Assembly: GCA_024639455.1 (NCBI GenBank) | Contig: JAHEIH010000026.1 | Coordinates: 118,987-182,986, forward strand | Reading direction: 5' to 3' | Source: Cellvibrionales bacterium | GTDB lineage: Bacteria > Pseudomonadota > Gammaproteobacteria > Pseudomonadales > JAHEIH01 | Length of the DNA stretch: 64,000 nt | Shown here: positions 27,749 to 36,700 of the stretch, in pieces | Layout of the letters: each line of letters begins with the position of its first letter | Position numbering within the stretch: the first letter of the stretch is position 1 | Translations under genes and position numbers: made by a program | The notes under the pieces: generated by a model | What the model was told of the DNA's origin: nothing | The model's input: only the letters and a program-made list of their open reading frames with translations | Database searches by the model: none

Positions 27749-28909
27749 ATGTCAGAATACAGTGTTTTTACCTCGGAATCGGTCTCGGAAGGCCACCCCG
27801 ATAAAATGGCGGATCAGATATCTGATGCCGTGCTAGATGCCATCCTGAAGGATGATAAAAACGCTCGCGTCGCCGTGGAGACTATGGTCAAAACCGGCAT
27901 GGTGATCGTGGCTGGTGAAGTACGTACTAACACCTACGTCGACCTAGAAGACTTGATTCGCGACGTCGTGTTAAACATTGGCTACAACAGTTCCGACGTC
28001 GGCTTTGATGGCGCGAGTTGTGCTGTATTGAACGCTATTGGTAAGCAATCGGCCGACATCGCCATGGGCGTTGACGAGAGCGACAACAAAGATCTTGGCG
28101 CTGGCGACCAAGGTCTGATGTTTGGCTACGCTTCCAACGAAACCAGCGTTTTGATGCCCGCGCCAATTCAGTATTCACATCGCCTGGTGGAGCGCCAAGC
28201 AGAAGTTCGCAAGGCCGGCACCTTGCCCTGGTTGCGCCCCGATGCCAAATCGCAGGTGACCATGCACTACGCCGACGGCAAACCTGTTGCTGTTGATGCC
28301 ATCGTGCTGTCGACGCAACACGACCCCAGTGTCAGCTTGCGTGACCTACGCGAAGCGGTGATGGAAGAAATCATTAAGCCAGTCATTCCCGCCGAGTGGT
28401 TACACAGCGGCACCAAGTACCACATCAACCCCACCGGTAACTTCGTGATTGGTGGCCCAGTGGGCGACTGCGGTCTGACCGGACGCAAAATTATTGTCGA
28501 CACCTATGGCGGCATGGCCCGTCACGGTGGCGGTGCATTCTCGGGTAAAGACCCCTCGAAAGTAGACCGTTCAGCGGCCTATGCTGGCCGTTACGTAGCG
28601 AAGAACATCGTCGCCGCCGGCTTGGCTGACCGCTGTGAAATCCAAGTGTCTTATGCCATCGGTGTCGCTGAACCCACATCTATTTCAATCAATACCTTTG
28701 GCACAGGCGTCGTTGATGACGCCCGTATCGTAGACATCGTTCGTCGCGTATTCGATCTTCGTCCGCGCGGCATTATTGAAATGCTGGACTTGAAACGCCC
28801 CATTTATCAAGCAACAGCAGCGTATGGCCATTTCGGCCGCGAACTGCCCAATTTCACTTGGGAAAAAACCGACAAAGTTGACCAAATCAAAGCGGAGGCT
28901 GGACAATGA
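27749..28909 (+). CDS. metK: S-adenosylmethionine synthetase
   Basis: The product has 386 residues. It makes S-adenosylmethionine from methionine and ATP. Marks are [21 protein letters not shown] at the start, [12 protein letters not shown] near 117-128, and [20 protein letters not shown] in the central domain. The start is set at ATG 27749, with GAGGA 8 bases upstream; an upstream in-frame start lacks a ribosome site. The stop overlaps the ahcY start by four bases (ATGA). It lies under the SahR-like regulator. Confidence 0.97.
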   Translation: MSEYSVFTSESVSEGHPDKMADQISDAVLDAILKDDKNARVAVETMVKTGMVIVAGEVRTNTYVDLEDLIRDVVLNIGYNSSDVGFDGASCAVLNAIGKQSADIAMGVDESDNKDLGAGDQGLMFGYASNETSVLMPAPIQYSHRLVERQAEVRKAGTLPWLRPDAKSQVTMHYADGKPVAVDAIVLSTQHDPSVSLRDLREAVMEEIIKPVIPAEWLHSGTKYHINPTGNFVIGGPVGDCGLTGRKIIVDTYGGMARHGGGAFSGKDPSKVDRSAAYAGRYVAKNIVAAGLADRCEIQVSYAIGVAEPTSISINTFGTGVVDDARIVDIVRRVFDLRPRGIIEMLDLKRPIYQATAAYGHFGRELPNFTWEKTDKVDQIKAEAGQ

Positions 28910-30315
28910 GCAACACAGCAGAAGTTATTAACTTAGACAATTTCACCGACTACAAAGTCGCCGACATCAAACTGGCTGACTGGGGTCGCAAAGAAATCGA
29001 CATCGCCGAAGGCGAAATGCCTGCCTTGATGGCACTGCGTCGCAAGTACAAAGACGCACAGCCACTCGCGGGTGCAAAAATCATGGGCTGTATCCACATG
29101 ACCATTCAAACGGCCGTGTTAATTGAAACACTGGTTGAATTGGGTGCCGACGTGCGTTGGTCTTCGTGCAACATTTTCTCTACCCAAGACCACGCAGCCG
29201 CGGCTATCGCAGCAGCCGGTATTCCCGTGTTCGCATGGAAGGGCGAAACCGAGGAAGAATTCCTTTGGTGTATCGAACAAACAATTCGCGCCAGCAAAGA
29301 CAGCGACGCTATCTGGGGTGCCAACATGATCCTAGACGACGGTGGCGATTTGACCGAGATGGTACACAGCAAATTCCCACAAATGCTGGACAAGATTCAC
29401 GGTATCTCTGAAGAAACGACTACGGGTGTTCACCGCCTGCTGGAAATGGTTGAAGCCGACACCCTTAAAGTGCCCGCTATTAATGTCAACGACGCGGTCA
29501 CTAAAGCTAAGAACGACAACAAGTACGGCTGTCGCCACAGCCTGAATGATGCGATCAAACGCGGTACCGACAACCTGTTGGCCGGTCGCAAAGCACTGGT
29601 CATCGGCTACGGTGACGTAGGCAAAGGCTCTGCCGCCTCGCTACGTCAGGAAGGTATGATCGTAAAAGTAACCGAAGTGGATCCCATCTGCGCGATGCAA
29701 GCTTGCATGGACGGTTTCGAAATTGTTTCGCCTTACATCAACGGCGAAAACAACGGTACCCTCGACTGCGTTGATAAAGACCTGCTCGGCAAAACCGATT
29801 TGGTGGTAACCACTACCGGCAACGTCAACGTGTGCGACAAAAACATGCTGCAAGCCCTGAAATCAGGCGCGGTAGTGTGCAACATTGGCCACTTCGACAA
29901 CGAGATTGACACCGCTTACATGCGTGCTAATTGGGAGTGGGATGAAGTTAAACCTCAGGTGCACAAGGTCATTCGTGATAAAGCCAGCAACGACCACTTG
30001 ATCCTATTGTCAGAAGGTCGTTTGGTAAACTTGGGTAACGCCACCGGCCACCCCTCACGCATCATGGACGGCTCTTTCGCCAACCAAGTACTGGCTCAGA
30101 TGTACCTGTACGACGCGAAATTCGCCGATCTGCCAGCGGCTGACAAGCCTGCCAACATCTACGTGAAGGTTCTGCCCAAGAAACTGGACGAAGAAGTGGC
30201 GAAAGACATGGTCGAGGGTTTTGGTGGCGTATTGACGCGCCTCACCCCCGATCAGGCCAAATACATCCACGTAAACGTGGACGGCCCCTACAAGCCAGAA
30301 GCCTATAAATACTAG
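28906..30315 (+). CDS. ahcY: S-adenosylhomocysteine hydrolase
   Basis: The product has 469 residues. It hydrolyses S-adenosylhomocysteine to adenosine and homocysteine, removing the product inhibitor of methyltransferases. Visible marks are the N-terminal [31 protein letters not shown], the NAD-binding [16 protein letters not shown] and the C-terminal [10 protein letters not shown]. It is translationally coupled to metK. Its substrate is the predicted signal for the upstream SahR-like repressor, so enzyme and sensor are in the same operon. Confidence 0.97.
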   Translation: MSNTAEVINLDNFTDYKVADIKLADWGRKEIDIAEGEMPALMALRRKYKDAQPLAGAKIMGCIHMTIQTAVLIETLVELGADVRWSSCNIFSTQDHAAAAIAAAGIPVFAWKGETEEEFLWCIEQTIRASKDSDAIWGANMILDDGGDLTEMVHSKFPQMLDKIHGISEETTTGVHRLLEMVEADTLKVPAINVNDAVTKAKNDNKYGCRHSLNDAIKRGTDNLLAGRKALVIGYGDVGKGSAASLRQEGMIVKVTEVDPICAMQACMDGFEIVSPYINGENNGTLDCVDKDLLGKTDLVVTTTGNVNVCDKNMLQALKSGAVVCNIGHFDNEIDTAYMRANWEWDEVKPQVHKVIRDKASNDHLILLSEGRLVNLGNATGHPSRIMDGSFANQVLAQMYLYDAKFADLPAADKPANIYVKVLPKKLDEEVAKDMVEGFGGVLTRLTPDQAKYIHVNVDGPYKPEAYKY

Positions 30316-30327
30316 GCGGCTTTCTGT

Positions 30328-30348
30328 GCGGCAGCCCTTGGCTGCCGC
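30328..30348 (+). promoter_or_regulatory. Strong intercistronic hairpin between ahcY and metF
   Basis: A perfect nine-base-pair GC-rich stem (GCGGCAGCC/GGCTGCCGC) with a 3-base loop lies 12 bases after the ahcY stop and ends 16 bases before the metF start. There is no T-run. It may protect the upstream message from 3' decay or reduce read-through into metF. Confidence 0.6.
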
Positions 30349-30364
30349 CCATTGAGATATAGTG

Positions 30365-31237
30365 ATGGACTACTCTGATAAGCAATTTAGTATCGAAATC
30401 TTCCCTCCCAGATCCCCCGAGGGTAAAACCAAACTGACCGACACGGTCAACCAACTCAACACACTTGGCCCAGCATTTTTTTCATGCACCTACGGCGCTG
30501 GCGGCACTACCCGCGAAACCACCAAGGACATGGTGTCTAGTATGCTAGCTGCCGGCATCGATACCGCGCCTCACCTTTCGTTTGGCGGTGATGGTGAGAA
30601 CACAATATTAACCCTCATCAATGAATACAAAGACGCCGGAGCAAAACGCATAGTGGCACTGCGCGGCGACTTGCCAAGCGGCATGAACGGCGAGCGCGAA
30701 TTGATTCACGCCGATGCCTTGGTGCGTTTTATCCGTGAACACACAGGCGATCACTTCCAAATTGAGGTCGCCGCCTACCCAGAAATTCACCCGGAAGCGG
30801 AAAGCTACGACGCTGACATCCAGTTTTTGAAGGGCAAGTTCGAGGCCGGTGCTGATAGCGCCATCACCCAGTACTTTTTTGACCCCGATGCCTATTTTTA
30901 CTTTTTAGACGCCTGTCAGGCGAAGGGTATCACTCAACCCATTTATCCGGGTATTATGCCTATTTTGAACTACGCCAACATCGCGCGTTTTTCTGCTAAT
31001 TGCGGTGCTGATATTCCCCGCTGGTTGGATAAAAAGCTGTCTGCCTATGGCGATGACAATGCCTCATTGCAAGCCTTCGGCGTAGACTTCATAACACAGA
31101 TGTGTGAGCACTTACTCGCCGGCGGAGCCCCAGGATTACACTGTTATTCGATGAACTCCGTCGATCCCGTGAGTACTCTTTGGCACAACTTGGGTATTAA
31201 TACAGCATGCGCATCAGCCGACTCTACAGCAGCCTAA
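30365..31237 (+). CDS. metF: 5,10-methylenetetrahydrofolate reductase
   Basis: The product has 290 residues. It is an FAD enzyme that reduces methylene-THF to methyl-THF, the methyl donor for methionine synthesis. Marks are SIEIFPPRSPEG at the start, SCTYGAGGTTRE near 40, VALRGDLP, and the C-terminal PGLHCYSMN. ATG 30365 is chosen; the GTG one codon earlier is the alternative, and no strong ribosome site is seen for either. The 3' end overlaps rsmE by 31 bases. Confidence 0.95.
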   Translation: MDYSDKQFSIEIFPPRSPEGKTKLTDTVNQLNTLGPAFFSCTYGAGGTTRETTKDMVSSMLAAGIDTAPHLSFGGDGENTILTLINEYKDAGAKRIVALRGDLPSGMNGERELIHADALVRFIREHTGDHFQIEVAAYPEIHPEAESYDADIQFLKGKFEAGADSAITQYFFDPDAYFYFLDACQAKGITQPIYPGIMPILNYANIARFSANCGADIPRWLDKKLSAYGDDNASLQAFGVDFITQMCEHLLAGGAPGLHCYSMNSVDPVSTLWHNLGINTACASADSTAA

Positions 31238-31932
31238 CACTACCTCGATCAGGCACCTTTACGTTGGATGAAGGCACCAGCCACTATCTGTTAAAGGTAC
31301 TTCGCTCACCCTTGGGCTATCGCTTTCTGATGTTTGACGGCAGCGGTTTGGAATTTGATGTCGAGCTCAGCGAGGCGACCAAAAAGTCTGCCACGGTGAC
31401 AGTTCACAGTGTTCGCGAAGGTCTTGCCGAATCGCCGCTGCAAAGTCATCTAGTCATCGGCATCTCTAAAGGTGATCGCATGGACTTCGTGTTGCAAAAG
31501 GCCACCGAGCTTGGTGTTAGCCGAATTACGCCATTGTTCACCGAGCATGGCGACGTGAAACTAAGCGGCGATCGACTGGAAAAAAAGCGACATCATTGGC
31601 ATGGCGTGATTCGCAGTGCCTGCGAGCAATGCGGCCGCGGCGTACTGCCCGAACTTTGTGTCCCACAGCGGCTAGATCAGCTACTCGCCAGCGAAAGCAG
31701 CCAACTAAAATTTGTTCTTTATCCGACCAGTGATCAGTCACTTCAGCGAAGCGACACACCCACTAGCGCCTGCTTACTCATCGGACCGGAAGGAGGGTTG
31801 AGTCAAACTGAAATTGATAGTGCACTGAGTGCGGGATTTGTGTCGCTGCAACTCGGCCCACGAGTGCTGCGCACTGAAACGGCGCCGTTAGCCGCCCTAT
31901 CACTACTGCAATACTTGTGGGGCGACTTTTAG
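31207..31932 (+). CDS. rsmE: 16S rRNA m3U1498 methyltransferase
   Basis: The product has 241 residues. It is a SPOUT-class RNA methyltransferase that modifies U1498 of 16S rRNA with SAM. Marks are the N-terminal PUA-like part (EGTSHYLLKVLR), KGDRMDFVLQKATELGV, then the knotted SAM site LLIGPEGGLSQTEI and LGPRVLRTETAPLAAL. It begins inside the 3' end of metF, so it is expressed with the SAM-cycle operon. Its 3' end overlaps the convergent LuxR-type gene by 30 bases. Confidence 0.95.
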   Translation: MRISRLYSSLTLPRSGTFTLDEGTSHYLLKVLRSPLGYRFLMFDGSGLEFDVELSEATKKSATVTVHSVREGLAESPLQSHLVIGISKGDRMDFVLQKATELGVSRITPLFTEHGDVKLSGDRLEKKRHHWHGVIRSACEQCGRGVLPELCVPQRLDQLLASESSQLKFVLYPTSDQSLQRSDTPTSACLLIGPEGGLSQTEIDSALSAGFVSLQLGPRVLRTETAPLAALSLLQYLWGDF

Positions 31933-32697
31933 CTTGAGCAATAGGTCGGCCTGATTATTGACCTGCAGTTTTTTGTAGCTATTGCGCAACTGAGTTCTAA
32001 TGGTGTGAATACTCTTAGACTGTTTCTCCGCTACTTGCTGCACCGACAGCCCGTTTTGCAAGGCGCGGCAAACGCGCTGCTCGGCCGCCGTTAAACTTCC
32101 CAACGGCTCTTGTTCGCGAGGTTTTCCCGAATACCAAAGCATCAAACGCCAGGCCCCAAGGCGCTGTCCTCGCTGCCGCAATAACAGCAAGCCTTGTTCG
32201 TCATCGAGCGCGAATTCATTGTTGTTGGCTGGCGTCGCTAGACAAAGCTGCCGCATAGCTTGCTCTAATGTCGTTGTTTGCACTTTATCAAGACAAGAGC
32301 GTCTATGCTGCCATTCGGCGTTGGTTATTGAACGGCCGGTTCGGCAATTCAATAACGCAACAGGTGAGCTGAACATTGCCAATAGGCTCTCAATATCGTG
32401 CGTTGGATGCACAAGCTGTAATTGCTGTCGAATAAATGCCAAATTGCACGCTATCTTGTCTGTAGTGAGTGCTATTAAAAGCCACTGGTGGCCATTGACC
32501 CGCTCAATGGCAACCTTCGCCCCCCCCTGAAAAAAGTGCTGCACATATCGCCGCACTTCACAAAGGCTCCGCGGGTGCTGCTCGAGCCTATGCGATATGG
32601 CATCGACGAATTCACTATCGAATTGCTCTTGATCGGTATTGGCCACTAAATACCATTTCGCGTGGCGCCGTTGATAGATACAACTTACTCGAGCCAT
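31903..32697 (-). CDS. LuxR-type helix-turn-helix regulator, N-terminal domain unknown
   Basis: The product has 264 residues. The last 65 are a good LuxR/GerE domain (LTAAEQRVCRALQNGLSVQQVAEKQ, then IHTIRTQLRNSYKKLQV). I do not recognise the N-terminal 190 residues; there is no receiver or autoinducer-domain signature. The start is set at ATG 32697, with GAGGGG about 9 bases upstream. This overlaps the preceding regulator gene by 13 bases, so the two are coupled. A longer frame extends 19 codons upstream but is less likely. The location after the Pil-Chp genes suggests, but does not show, a role in surface behaviour. Confidence 0.8.
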   Translation of the reverse strand: MARVSCIYQRRHAKWYLVANTDQEQFDSEFVDAISHRLEQHPRSLCEVRRYVQHFFQGGAKVAIERVNGHQWLLIALTTDKIACNLAFIRQQLQLVHPTHDIESLLAMFSSPVALLNCRTGRSITNAEWQHRRSCLDKVQTTTLEQAMRQLCLATPANNNEFALDDEQGLLLLRQRGQRLGAWRLMLWYSGKPREQEPLGSLTAAEQRVCRALQNGLSVQQVAEKQSKSIHTIRTQLRNSYKKLQVNNQADLLLKLKVAPQVLQ

Positions 32698-33278
32698 GCT
32701 AATGGCCCCTCTGTCAGATGCACAATCAATTGCTGCTGGGTCGACACGCGGCATTGCCTAGCAAGCCGCTGCAAGTAGGTGCGCCGCGTTGTAGACGATA
32801 CGCCAAGCTGTTGTTGCACATCCTTTACCGAGAGCCCACTAGCGAGCAGACAGGCCATCATGGCTAGGGGGTTATTTACGTTTAAATAACGTCGACAAAA
32901 AATGAGTTTGTTTACACTGGGCGTGTGAGATGATGGCTGTCTCAATTGTTGGTAGTAATGCGTCAGCACTCCGGTATCAACGGCCTCAAAGATTGCCTGT
33001 AAGCGCTCCAGCAATAGATTAGCTAACGCCTCAGCTGCCGCCACAAACGTGGCGGTCAGGCTAGCACCGGCTAGATAAATACGCACATCGCCTGCAATAA
33101 AACAAAAATTGTGCTGATCGCCAGTAAAGGGGATGAAAGCGTCAATATGACCAATCGGAATGCCGAATTGACGTAACACGAAGCGTCGAAACTCATCGAC
33201 GACCTCATTTTCTGAACGGCAGGCTAACAGTGAGACTTCCAATGTTATCCACGGCTGCCCGGCTTGCTGGTTTGACAT
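32685..33278 (-). CDS. LuxR-like regulator with a diverged helix-turn-helix
   Basis: The product has 197 residues. The C-terminal 60 or so align in pattern with a LuxR domain (AMMACLLASGLSVKDVQQQLGVSSTTRRTYLQRLARQCRV), but the usual LT-x-RE opening is missing. The N-terminal part is unrecognised. It is similar in layout to the next gene, to which it is coupled by overlap, and the two could form a heterodimer or have arisen by old duplication. AAGGA lies 9 bases before the ATG, within a palindrome. It starts 90 bases after chpC, in the same direction. Confidence 0.65.
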   Translation of the reverse strand: MSNQQAGQPWITLEVSLLACRSENEVVDEFRRFVLRQFGIPIGHIDAFIPFTGDQHNFCFIAGDVRIYLAGASLTATFVAAAEALANLLLERLQAIFEAVDTGVLTHYYQQLRQPSSHTPSVNKLIFCRRYLNVNNPLAMMACLLASGLSVKDVQQQLGVSSTTRRTYLQRLARQCRVSTQQQLIVHLTEGPLAWLE

Positions 33279-33283
33279 GGTCG

Positions 33284-33317
33284 TTTATCCTTAAACGGCA
33301 TACCATTTAAGGGTAAA
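33284..33317. promoter_or_regulatory. Pair of matched TTTA-N4-TAAA palindromes before the LuxR pair
   Basis: TTTATCCTTAAA (33284-33295) and, on the other strand, TTTACCCTTAAA (33306-33317) agree at 11 of 12 bases. Their centres are 22 bases apart, about two helical turns. The promoter-proximal copy contains the ribosome site of the 33278 gene. The layout suits binding of two dimers of a regulator, possibly the LuxR pair itself, or an RNA hairpin masking the ribosome site. Confidence 0.45.
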
Positions 33318-33368
33318 TAACGGCTGCAAATAACAGCCTAAACGCGAAAATTGACCAGCATTTTCTCA

Positions 33369-33791
33369 CTAAACGATTAATTTTTCTAACTTTTCGAAAT
33401 CCGGAAGGATCATACGGCGACCATCGACGGTTACCCAACTGCGCTGCCAAGGGTACACCAATGGCGCATCGATGGTACGCATATCTTCGACGCTGAGTCG
33501 CAGCATCCGTGGCAATGTTTTCACGGCGACCGCAAAGAATTCCTGAGCGGGTCTATGTACGGCGTGTAACACCAATACACATACTCGCTTGTCTCCGCCA
33601 CTAATATCGAACACGGGGAGCTCCCGCTCTCGCCACACCACGTGACTTGTCAGCTGATTCCGCCAACCGACCACTTCTGCGATAGCGACATCGGGCATGA
33701 GCACCATGCCCTGCTCACTTTGCACCATGGCACAGGCCAAGTATTGATCCGCCTCGCCGGCCAGTAGGGCTACGATGGAGCGCCTAGCCAT
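33369..33791 (-). CDS. chpC: CheW-like protein ChpC of the Pil-Chp system
   Basis: The product has about 141 residues and resembles the CheW-domain linker ChpC. Patterns such as VLMPDVAIAEVVGW and ELPVFDISGGDKRVCVLVLHA fit a single CheW fold. It would couple receptor and kinase in the pilus chemosensory complex. ATG 33791 lies inside the last codons of chpA, with an 8-base overlap and a GGTGGGGA ribosome site within the chpA sequence. It is the last gene of the cluster. No chpB (methylesterase) lies between chpA and chpC. Confidence 0.8.
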   Translation of the reverse strand: MARRSIVALLAGEADQYLACAMVQSEQGMVLMPDVAIAEVVGWRNQLTSHVVWRERELPVFDISGGDKRVCVLVLHAVHRPAQEFFAVAVKTLPRMLRLSVEDMRTIDAPLVYPWQRSWVTVDGRRMILPDFEKLEKLIV

Positions 33792-36700
33792 GATCGACGT
33801 CCCCACCACGGCCGTGCTGTAAAAGATCATTGATCATGTCGAGTAGGACCTCTTCGCGATAGGGCTTACTCAACAAGTGGTCGACCCCAACTTCCTCCGC
33901 ACGGCGGCGATGCTTTTCGCCGCTGCGTGAGCTCACCATAACGATGGGAATGTGTTGCCACTGATCGCTATGGCGGACTTGGCTGGCGAATTCAAAACCA
34001 TCCATGCGAGGCATTTCCACATCCAACAAAATAATGTTCGGTACTTGGCCTTCCAGCTTCTCTAAACCGTCGATACCGTCTTTGGCGGTCATCACTTGGA
34101 ACTGGTGGCGTTCCAACAAGCGCGAGGTAATTTTGCGCACCGTGATGGAGTCGTCAACGATCATCACTGTCGCCTGCTGCTCATGGCGCGAAACGTTGTC
34201 ATCTGCCGCGTGAATAAAACGTAAACCTTGCTGCCAGGCGCGTAACAAGGGGGGTAAATCGACAATACTGATCACGCTGCCATCGCCCATAATAGTGGCA
34301 CCGGCGATACCCATCAGTTTGCCGAACTGCGGGCCTAGAGATTTCACGACTAATTCGCGACTACCTCGCAGGGCGTCGACCCTCACCGCAAAATTGCCAT
34401 CACCAGCGCGCAATAAAATCAGCGGCGAATAGCCCTCTTGCAAGGCGCTGGACTCTTCTTCTAGGCCTAGCAACTGGGCCATTTCGCAGAAGTGATAGTG
34501 TTGCTTACCGTAGCTCAATCGACGGTCTTTATTTTCTCTTAGGCCGGCTAACTCGCGACGAGAAATACGCATAATGCCCTCGATACCGGCAAAGGGCACA
34601 GCGAAACGCTGGCTGCCGACATCTACCATCAAGGCGCGATTAACCGATTGTGAGAACGGCACGACAAGGGTAAATTCAGTGCCATGATCGAGAATGGACT
34701 GCACTTCAACTCGCCCACCTAACGACAGCATTTCGTTATCGACCACGTCCATCCCGACGCCACGACCAGAAATCTCGGTCACCTGCTCGGCTGTACTGAA
34801 ACCGGGACGCATGATCAAACGCAGTACATCATTGGGCGACAATTGTTCATCATCGGCCACAATGCCTCTCGATACCGCCTTAGCTAATACTTCTTCGCGA
34901 TTAATCCCGCCGCCGTCATCGCTCATGACGAAGACCAGTTCGTTATCGCGCCGTTGTACATTTAGCTTAATGGTGCCGACCTCTGGTTTGCCCAGCGCGA
35001 CACGCTCTTTGGGCATCTCGATTCCGTGGTCGAGTGCGTTGCGAACAATATGTTCGAGTGAGGTGGCAATTCGCTCAAGCACCGATCGCTGCAACTCGCC
35101 TTCGATTTGCTCGGCAACAAACTCCACCGGTTTGCCGAGCTCTAAACTAATTTGATCTACCAGTCGGCGCAGCCTGGGCAACAATCGCGCCACAGGAATC
35201 ATCCGTGACTGGTGCAGCTTCTGCACCAACGAGGCGCTCATACGTCCCTGCTGCACCAAGGTGGTTTCCATATTGCGCAACAAGTCGGTGGCGGTTGATT
35301 TTAAATCGCCAATGTCGCTCAGTGACTCCATCAAACCGTTGGTGAGCTGTTGCAGTAGGGTGTAGCGGTCCATTTCTAGCGGGTCGAAGGACTCATCGGC
35401 GGTAGTTTCTAACTGCTCGCGGCGATAGGCGATCTGCGCTTGGGTCTGGGTGTCGAGCCGGCGCAGCTGATCCATGGTGCGCTGCTGTGCCGCTTCTAGT
35501 TCGGTGATCACTTTGAGCATGGCACGTCGCTGTTCATCGAGTTGACTGCGGCTAATAGTAATTTCACCGCCAATATTGGCCATCTCTTCGAGTGTATCGA
35601 CGGGTACCTTAAGTAGATCGATAGCCTTGGGCACTTTTTCGCTTTTGCTGGCCACCGCAGCCACCGGTGCCTCGTCTTCATCTCCGTGATCAAGGCCGCG
35701 CAACATCTCTTCTAACGACTGCCAATAGCCTCGCCACGTGCGGAAGTGTTCTCCCGAGGGTGAAGCACTCAAGGCGATAAGTTCGCTCTCAAATTCGTGA
35801 GCCGTGGCCGCCATATCACGCCAGTTCACCATTCGCGCGCCGCCTTTTAAGGTGTGTAGTTGGCGCTTGAGGTCTGCGTTGGGAGATTCGCTGCCGGGTG
35901 ATTGCTGCCACTCGCTCAAAGAGACATCGATGGCTTCGATTAATTCCTGCGCTTCTTCACTGAAAATCTCGATCAGTTCGGGGTCGACCGCGTCTTCTAC
36001 CTCGGCCGCTTCAAGCTTTCCCGGCGCTGCGACCTTATCCGTTGGGATGGCGGGCTCTTCGCGAGGTTCTAACAGGGGCGCGGGGACATCTTCAGTCAAG
36101 GACTTAGCCAGTGGCGAATCGATCTGTTGGCGATTGTCCTCCAGTTCTTGATCGGCGCTCTCTAAGTGCTCTGCCAAGCTGTCTAAGGTCGCTTTGTCAA
36201 TCACCGGCGCCTGATCTGCAGCGATTAAATTTAAGGCGTCAAACGCCTGTCCAAGGGCGGGTTCGAGGTGATCCAGTACCTGCTTATCGACAATATGACG
36301 CAGAATAAATTCGGCTATGGCATTAAGTAATGCCGCCATTGAAAGCTGACTGGTCGCCAAGGGAGCAACGTCTTGCTGAAGTTGCTCGGCGTGACCGTGC
36401 CAATCGAAATTGAGGTCGTGAGAAAGCATCGCTGGATACATATTGTCTAGCGTTTCCCCCACGGCGAGCAATGATGCCATGGCGGTTTCTACGGCTTCTG
36501 TTTGCGCCGTATCCCAGGCCGAAATGCGCGCTTGCAGGGCAGACAACTCGCCTTCATCGTGCTGTTCGGTAAGGCACAAACGGGCCATGGCGATGGCTTC
36601 TTCCAGCAACGCAATCGCTTCAACATCTACCTTGTGAGCCAGCTTCAATTTACCTTCAAGCGGTACGATCAATTGGCTCAAACTCTCCAGCTGTGCCGTC

